Assembly: GCA_963761615.1 (NCBI GenBank)
Contig: CAVXGU010000003.1
Coordinates: 1,798,001 to 1,862,000, forward strand
Origin: CAVXGU01 sp963761615
GTDB taxonomy: Bacteria; Acidobacteriota; Vicinamibacteria; Vicinamibacterales; CAVVIG01
DNA: 64,000 nt
Reading direction: 5' to 3'
Below are positions 35,144 through 49,976 of this stretch, in pieces. The position numbers and the translations under genes were made by a program. The stretch's first letter is position 1, and each line of letters begins with the position of its first letter. The notes below the pieces were generated by a model. The model made no database searches. It saw nothing but the letters and a program-made list of their open reading frames with translations, and was not told where the DNA came from.

Positions 35144-36772
35144 TCATCGCCGCTCCAGCGTCGCGATCGAGAACGCCGGGTTGCCCCAGGCCGTGGGCGG
35201 CGTGTAGTTGACCAGCACGGGATTGGCGCCGAAGCTGGCGAGCACGCGCCAGTCCTTGGAGATCGCGTTCCACCGCGCGGCCTGCTCCTGCCCGGGGTGG
35301 CGCTCGTCGAAGCCCCACTGCGGCACCAGGACGACCGCCGGCGTCGCGAGCGCGTGCAGCTCCGTGTCGAGCGCCGTCGGATTGGAGACGTAGTCGACGA
35401 CCTTGACGTGGCGCCCGGAGGCCTCGAGCGGACGGGCGTCGAAGGCGAGCTGCGGGGGAGCCACGATCGTCCAGCCCGGTTCGATGTGGGCATCGAGCCA
35501 CGCCGTGGCGAGGTTGCGGGAATCGGCGTGGTCGCGCAGTTCGGCGTGCACGTGCGACCAGGGAACGGCGGCGACGAGCAGCACGATGGCGGTCGCGACG
35601 CTGGCCGTCCGCACGCGCCGCGGCGGGAGCCAACCTCGGCGGCCGAGGGTGCCGAGGATCCAGCGGTGCGCGCGCGCGACGCCGTACGCCAGGCACATGG
35701 CCAGCAGGGGCTGGATGCTCAGCACGTTACGCGCGAAGTGGACGTGCTGCCAGACGAGGAGCCAGAGCAACGCGACCGGAAACGACGCGATCATCACTGT
35801 GCGGCGCCAGTCGGCGGCAGCGAAGGCCCCCAGGCCGATCGCCGCCAGCACGGTCCCCGGAATGCCGAGCTCGGAGATGAAGTGGCCGCCGTAGAACACG
35901 ACCTGCTGGAGCCCCGGCTGCGCGTCGGCGCCGGCGTGGCCGCCGGCGTAGTGATACGCCTCGGCTCCGACGCCGTTGAGGAACCCGGGGATGTCGATCA
36001 CGCTGTACGGCACGACGAGGAGGAACGCCACGACCATGGCGACGAGCGCCAGTCCGCAGGCGAGGAGCCGGCGGCCCGGCCGCAGGTAGAGCAGGCACGT
36101 CAGCAGCACGGGCAGGACGGCGAACGCGAGGGTGTACTTGCTGCCGGTGGCGAGGCCGGCGAGCGCCCCCGGCACGACCGCCGCCGCGGCAATCGAGGGC
36201 CGGCGCGTCGCGCGCAGGCACGCCACGATCGTCAGCATCACGAATGTGGTGCCCACGATGTCGACGTTCAGGTAAGTCCACGCGTGATAGAAGAACAGCG
36301 GCGTCGCCATGAGAGCGAACGGGGCGAGCAGGATCGACGCCGGCGTCTGGAAGGCGAGCCAGGCCGCCGCGCCCGTCGCGCCGAGCGCGATCACGGCGAG
36401 CAGGATGAAGACCTCGCGCGCGCCCGCAACGACGCGGGGCACGTCGTAGAACGGGTATCCCACCGTGCCGATCTGGCTGACATCGCGCACTTCCTGGTGT
36501 GACGCGGCGCGCAGGAATCCGCCCGCCATGCCGACCGCGGCCAGGTACTTGGGCAGCGACGGATAGTTGAAGATGTAGGGGTGCAGCGTGCCTTCGACGA
36601 TCATCCGGTCGGCGGGCCCGCTCACGAAGCCTTCGTCGACGTCGGAGGGGTACGGCAGCGTGCGCTGCAGCGAGTGCAGCATCAGCCAGGCGGCGCCGCC
36701 GCAGAAGATCAGGAGCAGCGCCGTCCACCAGCGGAGCTGCCGGCGCACGCCCGGATCGAAGGTCGAATTCAC
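35144..36772 (-). CDS. GT39/PMT-like membrane glycosyltransferase
   Basis: 542 residues, about 11 membrane helices. The first periplasmic loop has DVDEGFVSGPADRMI with acidic residues typical of the GT-C fold (LPYPSDVDEG). FNYPSLPKYLAAVG and ATGSKYTLAFAVLPVL follow. The C-terminal soluble domain is periplasmic. It probably transfers a sugar from a lipid-linked donor to envelope glycans or proteins. The neighbours give no pathway. Confidence 0.78.
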   Translation of the reverse strand: MNSTFDPGVRRQLRWWTALLLIFCGGAAWLMLHSLQRTLPYPSDVDEGFVSGPADRMIVEGTLHPYIFNYPSLPKYLAAVGMAGGFLRAASHQEVRDVSQIGTVGYPFYDVPRVVAGAREVFILLAVIALGATGAAAWLAFQTPASILLAPFALMATPLFFYHAWTYLNVDIVGTTFVMLTIVACLRATRRPSIAAAAVVPGALAGLATGSKYTLAFAVLPVLLTCLLYLRPGRRLLACGLALVAMVVAFLLVVPYSVIDIPGFLNGVGAEAYHYAGGHAGADAQPGLQQVVFYGGHFISELGIPGTVLAAIGLGAFAAADWRRTVMIASFPVALLWLLVWQHVHFARNVLSIQPLLAMCLAYGVARAHRWILGTLGRRGWLPPRRVRTASVATAIVLLVAAVPWSHVHAELRDHADSRNLATAWLDAHIEPGWTIVAPPQLAFDARPLEASGRHVKVVDYVSNPTALDTELHALATPAVVLVPQWGFDERHPGQEQAARWNAISKDWRVLASFGANPVLVNYTPPTAWGNPAFSIATLERR

Positions 36773-36836
36773 GCGCCGATCATATTACTTGTTACGTGCC
36801 GTGCCCGGCCGCACGAGGCGCCCGCCGCCAGGCCCC

Positions 36837-37952
36837 TCAAGGGCGGGCGAGCTTGGCGTAGGAGGCCTCGAGGCGGCGCCTCGTCTTCTCGAGGCGGTCG
36901 CGCAGGCCCCCCCGGGCCTCGCGCTGGACGCCCCATCGCCGCAGCCCGCTGAACAGCCCGTGCAGCGCGTCGACCCGCGACCGGTTCACGTAGATGAGGT
37001 ACACGGCGCGGCCGCCGTCGGCGGCCCGCTGGACGGCGATCGTCGATCCGAGCGACCCGTCGAGGTAGTGGCTCGCGTAGAAGTTGATCGACATCGTGTA
37101 GGTGAGCGTCGACGCGCCCACCGGCTCGGTGTAGAAGCTCATCTGCGTGAGCGAGATGAGCGGCTTGAACGCCGCCTTCTCCTTGGACCAGTACACGATC
37201 GTCTCGAGCCCGGCGGCCGGCGGCTCGCCGGCGACGGCGCGAAAGTAGTCCGGCGCCTCCTGAAAGAGATCGGCGGATGCGTCCAGGATGCCGTGCATGG
37301 CGGCCTCGAAGGAGTGGGACGCGCCGTCCGCGTACGGCGGCAGCGCCGAGAGGCCGCCGGCGAGGAACGCGCGCGTGCAATCGAGGAGCATTCCCTTGAA
37401 CACGCGCGCCGCGGTCTGGTCGGCGTCCGGCGCGTTCCAGTCGATCGCGCCGTTCAGCCTCGCCATCGCCTCGGCCGACAGCTTGAGATCGCAGTGGCCG
37501 GGCCGGCAGTGCCGGAGGGCACGGAGGTCGTCGTCGGACAACGTGAGCGTGTCGAGGTCGGCGAGCGACGGGGGAGTGCTGAACACGCCGAGCTCGAGCA
37601 CCGCGTCGTCGCGCTTGAAGTCGGCGATGTCGCCGAGGCGCGCCAGGAAGTACTGGCGCGGCACCTCGACGCGCACCGCGCCGGCGATGGCGATCTCGCC
37701 GGCCGCCTGGGTGTCGAGCCCGCGGCTGATGACGTTCCCGTGGAGGACGTCCTCGACGTCCTTCTGGCCGAAGCCGAGGCGTCCGAGCAGCGTCGCGAGC
37801 TCGTCATCGGGCGCCGGCGCCTGAGGTGAGGCGGATCCGGGGGGGCCGGCGAGGACCGCCAGGGCCAGCGCGAGGCACGACACGCGCAGCACGCGGCGGC
37901 CGTGCGTGACAAGATGCGCACCCAATCGATAGAGTAAAGGCCGTGGGTGCAT
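36837..37952 (-). CDS. Secreted hypothetical protein
   Basis: 371 residues with a probable signal peptide (VLRVSCLALALAVLAGPPGS). The mature protein is mixed alpha/beta (LGRLGFGQKDVEDVLHGNVI, VPRQYFLARLGDIADFKRDD, TMSINFYASHYLDGSLGSTI, VYLIYVNRSRVDALHGLFSG), with a Cys pair in LRHCRPGHCDLK and an Arg-rich C-terminus. I do not recognise a family. Its start overlaps the divergent DUF481-like gene's extended frame. Confidence 0.7.
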   Translation of the reverse strand: MHPRPLLYRLGAHLVTHGRRVLRVSCLALALAVLAGPPGSASPQAPAPDDELATLLGRLGFGQKDVEDVLHGNVISRGLDTQAAGEIAIAGAVRVEVPRQYFLARLGDIADFKRDDAVLELGVFSTPPSLADLDTLTLSDDDLRALRHCRPGHCDLKLSAEAMARLNGAIDWNAPDADQTAARVFKGMLLDCTRAFLAGGLSALPPYADGASHSFEAAMHGILDASADLFQEAPDYFRAVAGEPPAAGLETIVYWSKEKAAFKPLISLTQMSFYTEPVGASTLTYTMSINFYASHYLDGSLGSTIAVQRAADGGRAVYLIYVNRSRVDALHGLFSGLRRWGVQREARGGLRDRLEKTRRRLEASYAKLARP

Positions 37953-38041
37953 GGATCGTGACGCCGTCCGTGTCGCCGGCGCCGCCGTCGGCGCGGGGCC
38001 GGGCTGGCGAGGGGGATACGCCGGGCTGCCCGAACCGGACC

Positions 38042-38767
38042 GTGCTCGCGGCCTTCATTGTACTGTGGCTCGTTGCACCGTGCCTGCCCGCGGCCGCGCA
38101 GGCGCCGCCTCCGCCGCCCCTCTGGTCCGGCAAAGCCGAGCTCTCGCTCGTGGCAGCGACGGGTAACACATCGGCCAAGACACTCGGGGCGAGCGGCGAA
38201 ATCGATTACCGGCCCGACGGCTGGACCGTCCTGACGCAGGCGCACGGCGTTCGCAGCACCGATGACCAGCAGGTCCAGGCGGCGTCGCTGACCGGGCTCT
38301 TCCGCGTTTCACACGTCCTGCGGGACGGTTTCCAGGCGTTCGGTCAGACGGGCTATCTGCGCAACACCTTCGCCGGGATCGGGCGCCGCGTGACGGTCGA
38401 GGGCGGCCTGAGCTATGCCCTGATTCCCGATGCGGACCCGCAAACCGTCGAGCTCCGTGGTGGCCTGGGCTACTTGTACGAGCGTCACACGGAAACACCG
38501 ACCAGCAAGGTTGCGACGGGAAGCGCCGGGGCGCGGTACCGCTGGCGGCTGTCCGCCCACAGCCAGCTGAGCGATGAGCTCGTCGTGACGAGCAATTTCG
38601 CGGACAGCCGCGACTGGCGCCTCTCGCAGAACGCGAGCGTCTCGGCGGCGGTGGTCGAGGGCGTGTCGCTCAAGATCAGTCAGCAGCTCGACTTCCGCCA
38701 CGAGCCGGAGCCCGGCTTCCTCCGGACGGACACGCTCACCTCGGCGGCGATGGTGGTGACGTTTTGA
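38042..38767 (+). CDS. DUF481-family outer membrane beta-barrel protein
   Basis: About 241 residues from GTG 38042, the first start giving a clean signal peptide (AAFIVLWLVAPCLPAAAQAP). The frame opens as far as 37943, overlapping the divergent gene. The mature part has the DUF481/YdiY pattern: WSGKAELSLVAATGNTSAKT, then repeated amphipathic strands (GLGYLYERHTETPTSKVATG, NASVSAAVVEGVSLKISQQL) ending with Phe. It is a small outer-membrane barrel of unknown substrate. Confidence 0.78.
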   Translation: MLAAFIVLWLVAPCLPAAAQAPPPPPLWSGKAELSLVAATGNTSAKTLGASGEIDYRPDGWTVLTQAHGVRSTDDQQVQAASLTGLFRVSHVLRDGFQAFGQTGYLRNTFAGIGRRVTVEGGLSYALIPDADPQTVELRGGLGYLYERHTETPTSKVATGSAGARYRWRLSAHSQLSDELVVTSNFADSRDWRLSQNASVSAAVVEGVSLKISQQLDFRHEPEPGFLRTDTLTSAAMVVTF

Positions 38768-38795
38768 TCGAACGGCTCGAAGGACCGGCCGACGC

Positions 38796-40454
<1,659 letters not shown>

Positions 40455-41682
40455 CGGGGCGGGCGGCGTCGCGGTCGGCCTGACCACCTACAACCAGGCC
40501 GGCACGATCGCCGGCGTCGTCCAGGCGGCGTGCCGCGCCCTGGACGCACGGCCGGATGCGGAGCAGTCGGCCGTGCTCGTCGCCGACAGCGGGTCGACCG
40601 ACGGCACCGTCGAGGCGGCCCGCCGCGCGGGCGGCGATCGCGTGGTCGAGGTGCAGACCCCGCGGCACTCGCCGCTCGGGGCGATGCCGTATCACGGGCA
40701 GCCCGGCCGCGCCGGCGCGCTGCACGCGCTGCTCGATGCGGCGCTCGGACGAGGCGCGAGTGCGTTCGTGGCCGTGGACGGCAGCCTGAAGGGGCCGGCC
40801 ACCGATCACGTGGAGCGGCTCCTCGCGCCGGTGCTCGAGGGCGAGGTGGACTACGTCGCGCCGTACTACACGCGGCATCCCTTCGACGGACCGATCACGG
40901 GCGCGATCGTCGCGCCCGTCTTCCGCGCGCTCTACGGCGTCGGCATCCGGCAGCCGGCGTCGGCCGAGTTCGGCTGCTCCGTCCCGTTCGCCCGGCACCT
41001 GCTCGAGCAGGAGTGGTGGGAGCGCGACGGCGCGCCCGTCGGCGTCGACCTGTGGCTCGCCTCGGCGGCCGTGTGCGACGGATTCCGGATCTGCGAGGCG
41101 CCGCTCGGGGTCCGCGACGCCGCGCCGCCGGAGGCGCCGCCCGACCTGAGCACGACGCTGGCGCAGGTCGTCGGCGCGCTCTTCGCCGACCTCGAGGAGC
41201 GCGTCGACGAGTGGCAGCGCGTCCGGGAGGCCGAGCCCGCGCCGGTGTGCGGCGAGGCGCCGCCGGGCGGCTCGGCCGCGCCGCAGCTCAACCTCCATCG
41301 CCTGGCCGACTCGTTCCGGCTCGGGTACCAGGAGCTGCGCGAGATCTGGACGTGGGTGCTGCCGCCGCGGACGCTCGTCGAGCTGCGGCGGATCGCCGCG
41401 GCTCCGGTCGAGGAGTTCCGCTTCGACGACCAGCTGTGGGCGTCGATCGTGTACGACTTCGCGTTCGGCTATGCGTTCCGGGTGATGGCGCGCGATCACC
41501 TTCTCCGTTCGCTCGCGCCCCTCTATGCGGGATGGATGACCTCGTTTCTCGTACAGTCGGCGGGTGCCGAGGCTCGCGCCGCGGCGCGGCTCGCCGACGT
41601 GGCCGCGGCGTTCGAGGCGCAGAAGCGGTACCTCATCTCGCGCTGGCGCTGGCCGGAGAAGATTCGCCGATAAGGAGCAGCC

Positions 41683-42381
41683 ATGTGGGAGCAAATTGAA
41701 CGGATCGTTCGGCAGGCGATGAGCCAGATGGCGCAGCAGCTCGCCAGTTTCCTGCCGGGTGTGCTCGTCTCGCTCGCGCTGCTCGTGGCGACGCTCATCG
41801 TCGCCGTGCTCGTGCGCGTGATCGTCGTCCGCGCGCTCAAGGGACTGGAGTTCGACCGCCGCGCCGAGCAGTTCGGCCTGGCCGGCCTCAGGACGTGGTC
41901 GGCCTCCGCGAGCCCGTCCCTCGTCCTCGGGCGGATCGCGCAGTGGACGATCCTCGTCCTCGGGCTGCTGCTCAGCCTGACGGCGCTGAACGCCACGATT
42001 CCGTCGCAGCTCGCGATCACGCTGATCGAGTACGTGCCGCACCTGTTCGCGGCCTTCCTCATCATCGTCGTCGGCATGCTGATCTCGCAGCTGCTGGCCC
42101 GGTCGACGCTCATCGGCGCCGTGAACATGCAGATCCACTCGGCGCGTCTCATCAGCCTCGCCGTGAAGTGGCTCGTGCTCATCATCGCGGTCGCGATGGC
42201 GCTCGATCACCTGGGCATCGGCCGCAGCATCCTGCTGCTCGCCTTCGGGATCCTCTTCGGCGGCATCGTCCTGACCGCGTCGCTCGCGATCGGCCTCGGG
42301 GCCAAGGACGCCGTGAGCCGCACGATCGAGCGCGAGCTGAAGCAGCAGTCCCTGCCCGACGACAAGCTCAACCACGTGTGA
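41683..42381 (+). CDS. Small-conductance mechanosensitive channel-like membrane protein (CmpX/TM-helix type)
   Basis: 232 residues with AAGGAG before ATG. Four or five membrane helices (VLVSLALLVATLIVAVLVRV, AFLIIVVGMLISQLLARSTL, FGILFGGIVLTASLAIGLG) with Gly/Ala-rich packing as in MscS-related TM-helix proteins, but no full MscS beta domain. It may act in osmotic adaptation, matching the compatible-solute locus. Its 3' end overlaps the convergent treZ by 14 bp. Confidence 0.75.
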   Translation: MWEQIERIVRQAMSQMAQQLASFLPGVLVSLALLVATLIVAVLVRVIVVRALKGLEFDRRAEQFGLAGLRTWSASASPSLVLGRIAQWTILVLGLLLSLTALNATIPSQLAITLIEYVPHLFAAFLIIVVGMLISQLLARSTLIGAVNMQIHSARLISLAVKWLVLIIAVAMALDHLGIGRSILLLAFGILFGGIVLTASLAIGLGAKDAVSRTIERELKQQSLPDDKLNHV

Positions 42382-44213
42382 AGACCGCCGCCCCGGGCCG
42401 CGAGAAGATCAGGCGCGGAGGGCCGTCCACGCCGCGCGCGATAGGCATCGGGTCGGGACAGAATCCGGGGTCTTCGGTCGTCAGGACGCGCGCCAGCCCG
42501 TCTCCCTCGGCGAAGGGGAGGTCGACGGCTCCGGCTCCCCGCAGGCGCGCCACCACCAGCAGGCTCCCGCTCGCCATCGCCAGTGTCGCGGCGTCGAGGT
42601 CGCGGACGTCGGCCTGTCCCGAGGCGACGGGCGGCGGGTTCGCGGACCGCCGGAGCGAGAGGAGCGCCCGGTAGAGGCGGAGGAGGGAGGCGTGCGGCTC
42701 GCGCTCGCGCTCGGGCCAGTCGAGCCGGCTTCGCGCGAACGTGGCGGCGGCTTGCGGGTCGGGGATGCGCGCGCGCGAGGCTGGATCGGCGAAGGCGCGG
42801 AAGTGCTCGAACTCGCGGCGCCGGCCTTCCGTCACCAGTCGTCCCAGGGCCGGTTCGTGATCGGTGAAGTACAGGAACGGCGAGGAGGCGCCCCACTCCT
42901 GGCCCATGAAGAGGAGCGGGGCCTCTGGCGCGAGGAGCAGCAGCGCCGAGGCGGCGCGCCACGCGGCCGCGTCGATCTGATGCGGCAGCCGCTCGCCGAA
43001 CGCCCGGTTGCCGATCTGATCGTGGTTCTGAAGCGCGATGACGAACCGGCAGAGATCGAGGCCACCCGGATCGGTCCCGCGCGGGCCTCCGAAGTGCTCG
43101 GAGCGCTGCCCGGTGTACACCCAGCCGTCGCGCAGGGCGGCGGCGACGTGATCGAGCCGCCCGCTGAAGTCGCGATAGTAGCCGTCCGCGTCGCCGGCCA
43201 GACAGCGCCGGCAGGCATGGTGGAAGTCGTCCGACCAGACGCCGTCGAGCCCCCAGCCGCCCCGGGCGGGCGCGCGGAGCATCGTCGCCAGATTCCGGCA
43301 GTCCTCGGCGACGACCAGCACGCGCCGCGGCGCCGCGCTCGCGTGCACGCGCTGGGCGATCTCGGCCACGATCGTCTGAGAGCTGTCGTCGAGAATGGCG
43401 TGCGTCGCGTCGAGCCTCAGCGCGTCGATGTGGTACTCGTGCACCCAGTGGAGCGCATTTTCGACGACGAACGCGCGTACGTGCGAGCTGGCCGCGCCGT
43501 CGAAGTTGATCGCGGCGCCCCACGGCGTGTGATGGCGGTCGGTGAAGTACTCGCGGGCTGTACGAGCCCAGCACGGCGCCATCGGGGCCCAGGTGGTTGT
43601 AGACGACGTCGAGGGCGACCGCGAGCCCGAGTCCGTGCGCGGTGTCGACGAAGCGGCGCAGGTCGTCGGGGCGGCCGTAGCAGCGCGCGGGCGCGAACGG
43701 CGCGACGCCGTCGTAGCCCCAGTTGCGGTCGCCCGGGAAATCCGCGACCGGCATGAGCTCGACGACCGTGATCCCGAGCGCGGCGAGATCGGCGAGCCGC
43801 GCCGCGGCCGACGCGAACGTGCCGCCCGGCGTGAACGTGCCGACGTGCAGCTCGTAGAAGATCGCCTCGCGCATCGACGTGCCGATCCAGGCGGCGTCCG
43901 TCCACTCGAACGCGCCGGCGTCGACGATCTGCGACGGACCGTGCACGCCCCCGGGCTGGAATCGTGAGGCGGGATCCGGCAGCAGGCGGTCGCCGTCGAG
44001 GCGGTAGCGGTACAGGGATCCGGCCGGCGCGTCCGGCGTCGAGGCGCCGAAGACGCCGTCGGCCCCCCGCTCGAGGGGGAGCGCGAACGGCTCGCCTGCG
44101 GGAGGATCGATGATCGCCTCGACGCGGCGGGACGTCGATGCCCACACGCGGAACCACGTCCGCCCGTCGTCCCGCCAGGCGCCGAGCGACGGGCGCCAGC
44201 CGTTCACCGTCAC
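42368..44213 (-). CDS. treZ: Malto-oligosyltrehalose trehalohydrolase, frameshifted
   Basis: Starts at GTG 44213, overlapping the maltokinase stop (GTGA). The N-terminal part reads GWRPSLGAWRDDGRTWFRVW to VYNHLGPDGAVLGSYSPR. Near 43556 a base is missing and the next frame continues EYFTDRHHTPWGAAINFDGA to 42368. GH13 residues: Asp in DALRLDATHAI, Glu in VLVVAEDCRN, Asp in ALQNHDQIGN. With the base restored it is about 615 residues, normal for TreZ. It releases trehalose from maltooligosyl-trehalose made by TreY (54215). Confidence 0.9.
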
Positions 44214-45613
44214 GCCGTAAGGCGCGCGAGCGCCTGCAACGGGATGTCGACCCAGTCCGGTCGGCTGCCGAGCTCGTAGCGGAGCTCGTACAGCGCCTTT
44301 TCGATCAGGTAGGCGTTCAGCAGGGCGTCGAAGGCCGGCGGGGCGGGAACGAAGGCCGCGCCGGCCGTCGCGGCGCCGTAGCCGGCGAGAAACGCACGGC
44401 ACGCTGCGCCCTCCCACGCCGCCGCAGCCGCGGCGAGACGCGTGCGGTCGCCGGGGCGCGCCGAGGCCGCCTGCCCCAGGGCGGCGTGGGCGGCATATCC
44501 GAACGATCGCAGCATGCCGGCCACGTCCTTGAGCGGCGAGGTCTTCGCACGCCGCTCGGCGAGCGTCCGCGCGGGCTCTCCCTCGAAGTCGATGATCAGG
44601 AAGTCGTCCGCCGTCCGGAGCACCTGCCCGAGGTGGTAGTCGCCGTGGACGCGCGTGCGGGCGGCCCGGACCTGCATGGCCGGGGCGCCGGCCAGGACGG
44701 CGGCGAACTTCTCGCGGCCGTCGAGCAACGCCTTGGCGTGGGCGAACACGGCGGGCGGCAGCGTGCCGATGCGGGACTCGAGCAGGGCGAGCGCGTGCTC
44801 GGCCTCCTGACGGACCTGGCCGCCGAGGGCGGTCATGTCCACGCGGGTGAGCGGCTCCGGGGCGAACGCGGGATTGTCGGTGTCGCGGGCGAGGGCGACG
44901 TGCAGTTCACCGGTGCGCTCGCCGAGGCGCGTCGCGGCGGGACGGTAGGCGAGGGCCGGGTCGCCGGCGTCGAGCGCCACGGCGAGATCGGCGAGCGCGT
45001 GGTCCCAGGCCGTCCCCTCGTTGGGCACGAAGCGGTGCGTCACGAGGAGCGAGGCGGGCGCGAGCCCGGGGGCGCGGTACTCGACCGCGCCGACGAGCGG
45101 GGCGGCGCGGGGAAAGCGGACGGCGGTCAGCCACTGCCCGATCTCGACCTCCGGGTTGGGACCGGGATCGAGGTGCCGGATCAGCTTCATGACGTACTGG
45201 TCGCCGAACACGATCGACGTGTTGCTCTGTTCGGCCGCGCGGCGCCGGATCGGGATGGCGGCGAGCGTCGACGCGGCGACGGCGGCTGACGTCCCGAGCG
45301 CCGGCGCGTCGCCGTGATGCATGCCGAGCGGCCGGCCCGCAACGGTCGCTGCGAGCAGCGCCCGGCAGGCGTCGTCGTCCTGCAGGCCATCGGAAATCGC
45401 GCCCGAGCGCGGATCCTTCAGCAGCGGCGCGGCATAGGTATCGCGGTGCCCGTCGGCGTAGGTCGCCTCGAGGATGACGAGCCACGTCCGGCCGTCGAGC
45501 CCGGCCCAGTCGACGAGGCGCGCGTCGACGAGCGTCCGGGCTTTGCCGGTGAACCAGCGCTGCCGCTCCAGGAACGACTTCAGCAGTCGGGGGTCGATGG
45601 GTGTACCGGTCAT
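44210..45613 (-). CDS. mak: Maltokinase (Pep2/Mak)
   Basis: 467 residues. The N-terminal cap MTGTPIDPRLLKSFLERQRW is typical. Kinase motifs are VFGDQYVMKLIRH (Lys), TRVHGDYHLGQVL (catalytic loop) and DDFLIIDFEGEP (metal-binding Asp). It phosphorylates maltose to maltose-1-phosphate for GlgE, encoded immediately upstream (9 bp gap). Order glgE-mak-treZ on the minus strand implies one operon. Confidence 0.92.
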   Translation of the reverse strand: MTGTPIDPRLLKSFLERQRWFTGKARTLVDARLVDWAGLDGRTWLVILEATYADGHRDTYAAPLLKDPRSGAISDGLQDDDACRALLAATVAGRPLGMHHGDAPALGTSAAVAASTLAAIPIRRRAAEQSNTSIVFGDQYVMKLIRHLDPGPNPEVEIGQWLTAVRFPRAAPLVGAVEYRAPGLAPASLLVTHRFVPNEGTAWDHALADLAVALDAGDPALAYRPAATRLGERTGELHVALARDTDNPAFAPEPLTRVDMTALGGQVRQEAEHALALLESRIGTLPPAVFAHAKALLDGREKFAAVLAGAPAMQVRAARTRVHGDYHLGQVLRTADDFLIIDFEGEPARTLAERRAKTSPLKDVAGMLRSFGYAAHAALGQAASARPGDRTRLAAAAAAWEGAACRAFLAGYGAATAGAAFVPAPPAFDALLNAYLIEKALYELRYELGSRPDWVDIPLQALARLTA

Positions 45614-45622
45614 GCGATCGCG

Positions 45623-47672
45623 TCACCTCACTCGGAAGATGTGGGCCGGACGTTCCGACGGGTCCAGCCGCACGTAGTTGGCCGCGCCCCGCCAGACGTA
45701 GCGCGCGCCGTCGAGCAGGTCTTCCATTTCGTACGGATCCCCGTCCGTGAGGCGCAGATCGCCGAGCGGGACGCTCACCCAGCCGTGCTGCATGTTCCGG
45801 GCGTCGAGGTTGACCACCACGAGCACGGCATTCTCGCCTCCCGGGCTCGTTTTGACGTACGCGATGAGATCGGGGTTGTCGGTGGGGCAGAAGCGGAGCG
45901 AGCGGTTGTCGTGCAGCGCCGCGTTGTCCCGCCGGATCCGGTTGACCGCGCTCACGAGGTCCTTGATGTGGTCCGGCCGCCCCCAGTCCCACTGGCGGAA
46001 CTGGTACTTCTCGGAGTCCAGATACTCCTCGGTGCCGGGCACCGCCCGGCCCTCGCAGAGCTCGAAGCCGCTGTAGATGCCGTAGCTCGCGCCGAGGGTC
46101 GCGGCCAGCACGAGGCGCAGCGCGAACGCCGGGCGGCCGCCTTCCTGGAGCGACGCGTGCAGGATGTCCGGCGTGTTGGCGAAGAGATTGGGCCGGAAGA
46201 ACTCCTCCACACCGGAGCTCGTGAGCTCGGTGAAGTACTCGATGATCTCGCGCTTCGTCACGCGCCACGTGAAGTAGCTGTACGACTGCGTGAAACCGAG
46301 CTTGGCCAGGTAGTACATGATCCGCGGCCGGGTGAAAGCCTCCGACAGGAAGATGGCGTCCGGATAGTCCTGGTGGACCTCCCGGATCAGCCACTCCCAG
46401 AAGACGTACGGCTTCGTGTGCGGATTGTCCACGCGGAAGATCCGGATCTCGCGGGCGGCCCAGAAGAGGACGACCGACTTCAGCTCCTGCCAGAGCGTGC
46501 GCCACGCGTCGGATTCGAAGTCGAACGGGTAGATGTCCTGGTACTTCTTCGGCGGGTTCTCGGCGTACTTGATCGTCCCGTCGGGGCGGTGGCGGAACCA
46601 CTCCGGATGCTCGTGGACGTAGGGGTGATCGGGCGAGCACTGGAAGGCGATGTCCAGCGCCACCTCCATGCCCAGGCTGCGCGCGGTCGACACGAAGATG
46701 TCGAAGTCCTCCAGCGTGCCGAGGCCGGGCTCGATCGCCTTGTGGCCCCCGGCGTCGCCGCCGATCGCCCAGGGGCTGCCCGGATCCGACGGGCTCGCCG
46801 AGAGCGTGTTGCCGGGGCCCTTGCGGAACCGGCGGCCGATCGGGTGGATCGGCGGCAGATAGACGACGTCGAAGCCGAGCGCGGCGACGTTGACGAGATG
46901 GCCGGCCGCCTCGCGGAAGGTCGCGCTGCGCGTCGGGTCGGGGCCCCACGAGCGCGGGAACATCTCGTACCACGCGCCGAAGCGGGCTCGGGGACGGTCG
47001 GTCCACACGGCGAGCGTCCGAGACAGGGCCGAGTGGCGGCGGTCGTCGAAGCGGCTCGCCGTGGCCTCCAGCCGGGGATCGAGGGCGGAGGCCGCGCGCG
47101 TCGCGGCGTCCGCCGTCCCGCCGACGAACTCGCGCCTGCGACTCGAGCCAGACGGCGTCGTCCAGCGAGACGGGGCGCGCGCGGCCGGCGGCCTCGCGGA
47201 GCATCGCGGCGCCTTCGAGGAGCTCGCTCGACACGTCCTGGCCGGCGCCGACTTTGGCGTCGACGCCGTGCCGCCAGGTCGCGAAACGGTCGACCCACGC
47301 CTGGACGGCGTAGGCGTAGCGGCACTGGCGCTCGATCGGAAAGGAACCCTCCCACCGGTCGTTGCCGAGCGGCTGCATCGGCGTCTCGATCCAGTCGCCC
47401 GGCTCGTCGGCCGGCCGGTGCCGGACGACGGCGGCGAGGACGTCGTGGCCGTCGGCGTGAATGTCGGCGCGGACGGTCACCGTTTCGCCGACGACGCGCT
47501 TGATCTCGAAGCGTCCGCCGTCGACCTGCGGCGCGACCCCCTCGACGACGACGCGCGCGCGGCCCCAGTCGGCCGCCGGGTCCCCGGGCGGCCGGCTGGC
47601 GGGAGCCGCCGGGCGGGGTGTGCGGGAGGCGCGGCTGGCGGGGCGCGCGCGAGGGGGGCGTCGTGGGGGCAT
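45623..47672 (-). CDS. glgE: Maltose-1-phosphate maltosyltransferase GlgE, frameshifted
   Basis: ATG 47672 with GGAGGAA. The N-domain reads VVVEGVAPQVDGGRFEIKRV to VWLESQA. Near 47132 a base is missing and the next frame continues EFVGGTADAATRAASALDP, then FGAWYEMFPRSWGPD, through to 45623. GH13_3 residues: nucleophile Asp in RIFRVDNPHTKP and acid Glu in IFLSEAFTRP. It extends alpha-1,4-glucan from maltose-1-phosphate. Length with the base restored is about 683, as expected. The N-terminal 30 residues are Arg/Pro-rich. Confidence 0.92.
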
Positions 47673-47820
47673 GGTCAGTTCCTCCGCTCCTTCGGCTCTC
47701 GGCTCCTGGTTCCGGGCCCTTGGCTCCTCCCAATCGCTGGTGCCTGCGCTCCCGTGTCCGGCCGTCGCGACTGCTCAGTCCCCGAGTGTCTCATCGTCAC
47801 CCATGTGCGCTGGCCGAGAC

Positions 47821-49944
<2,124 letters not shown>

Positions 49945-49976
49945 AGATTGCACCTCAAAGTATAGTCATAGCTGTC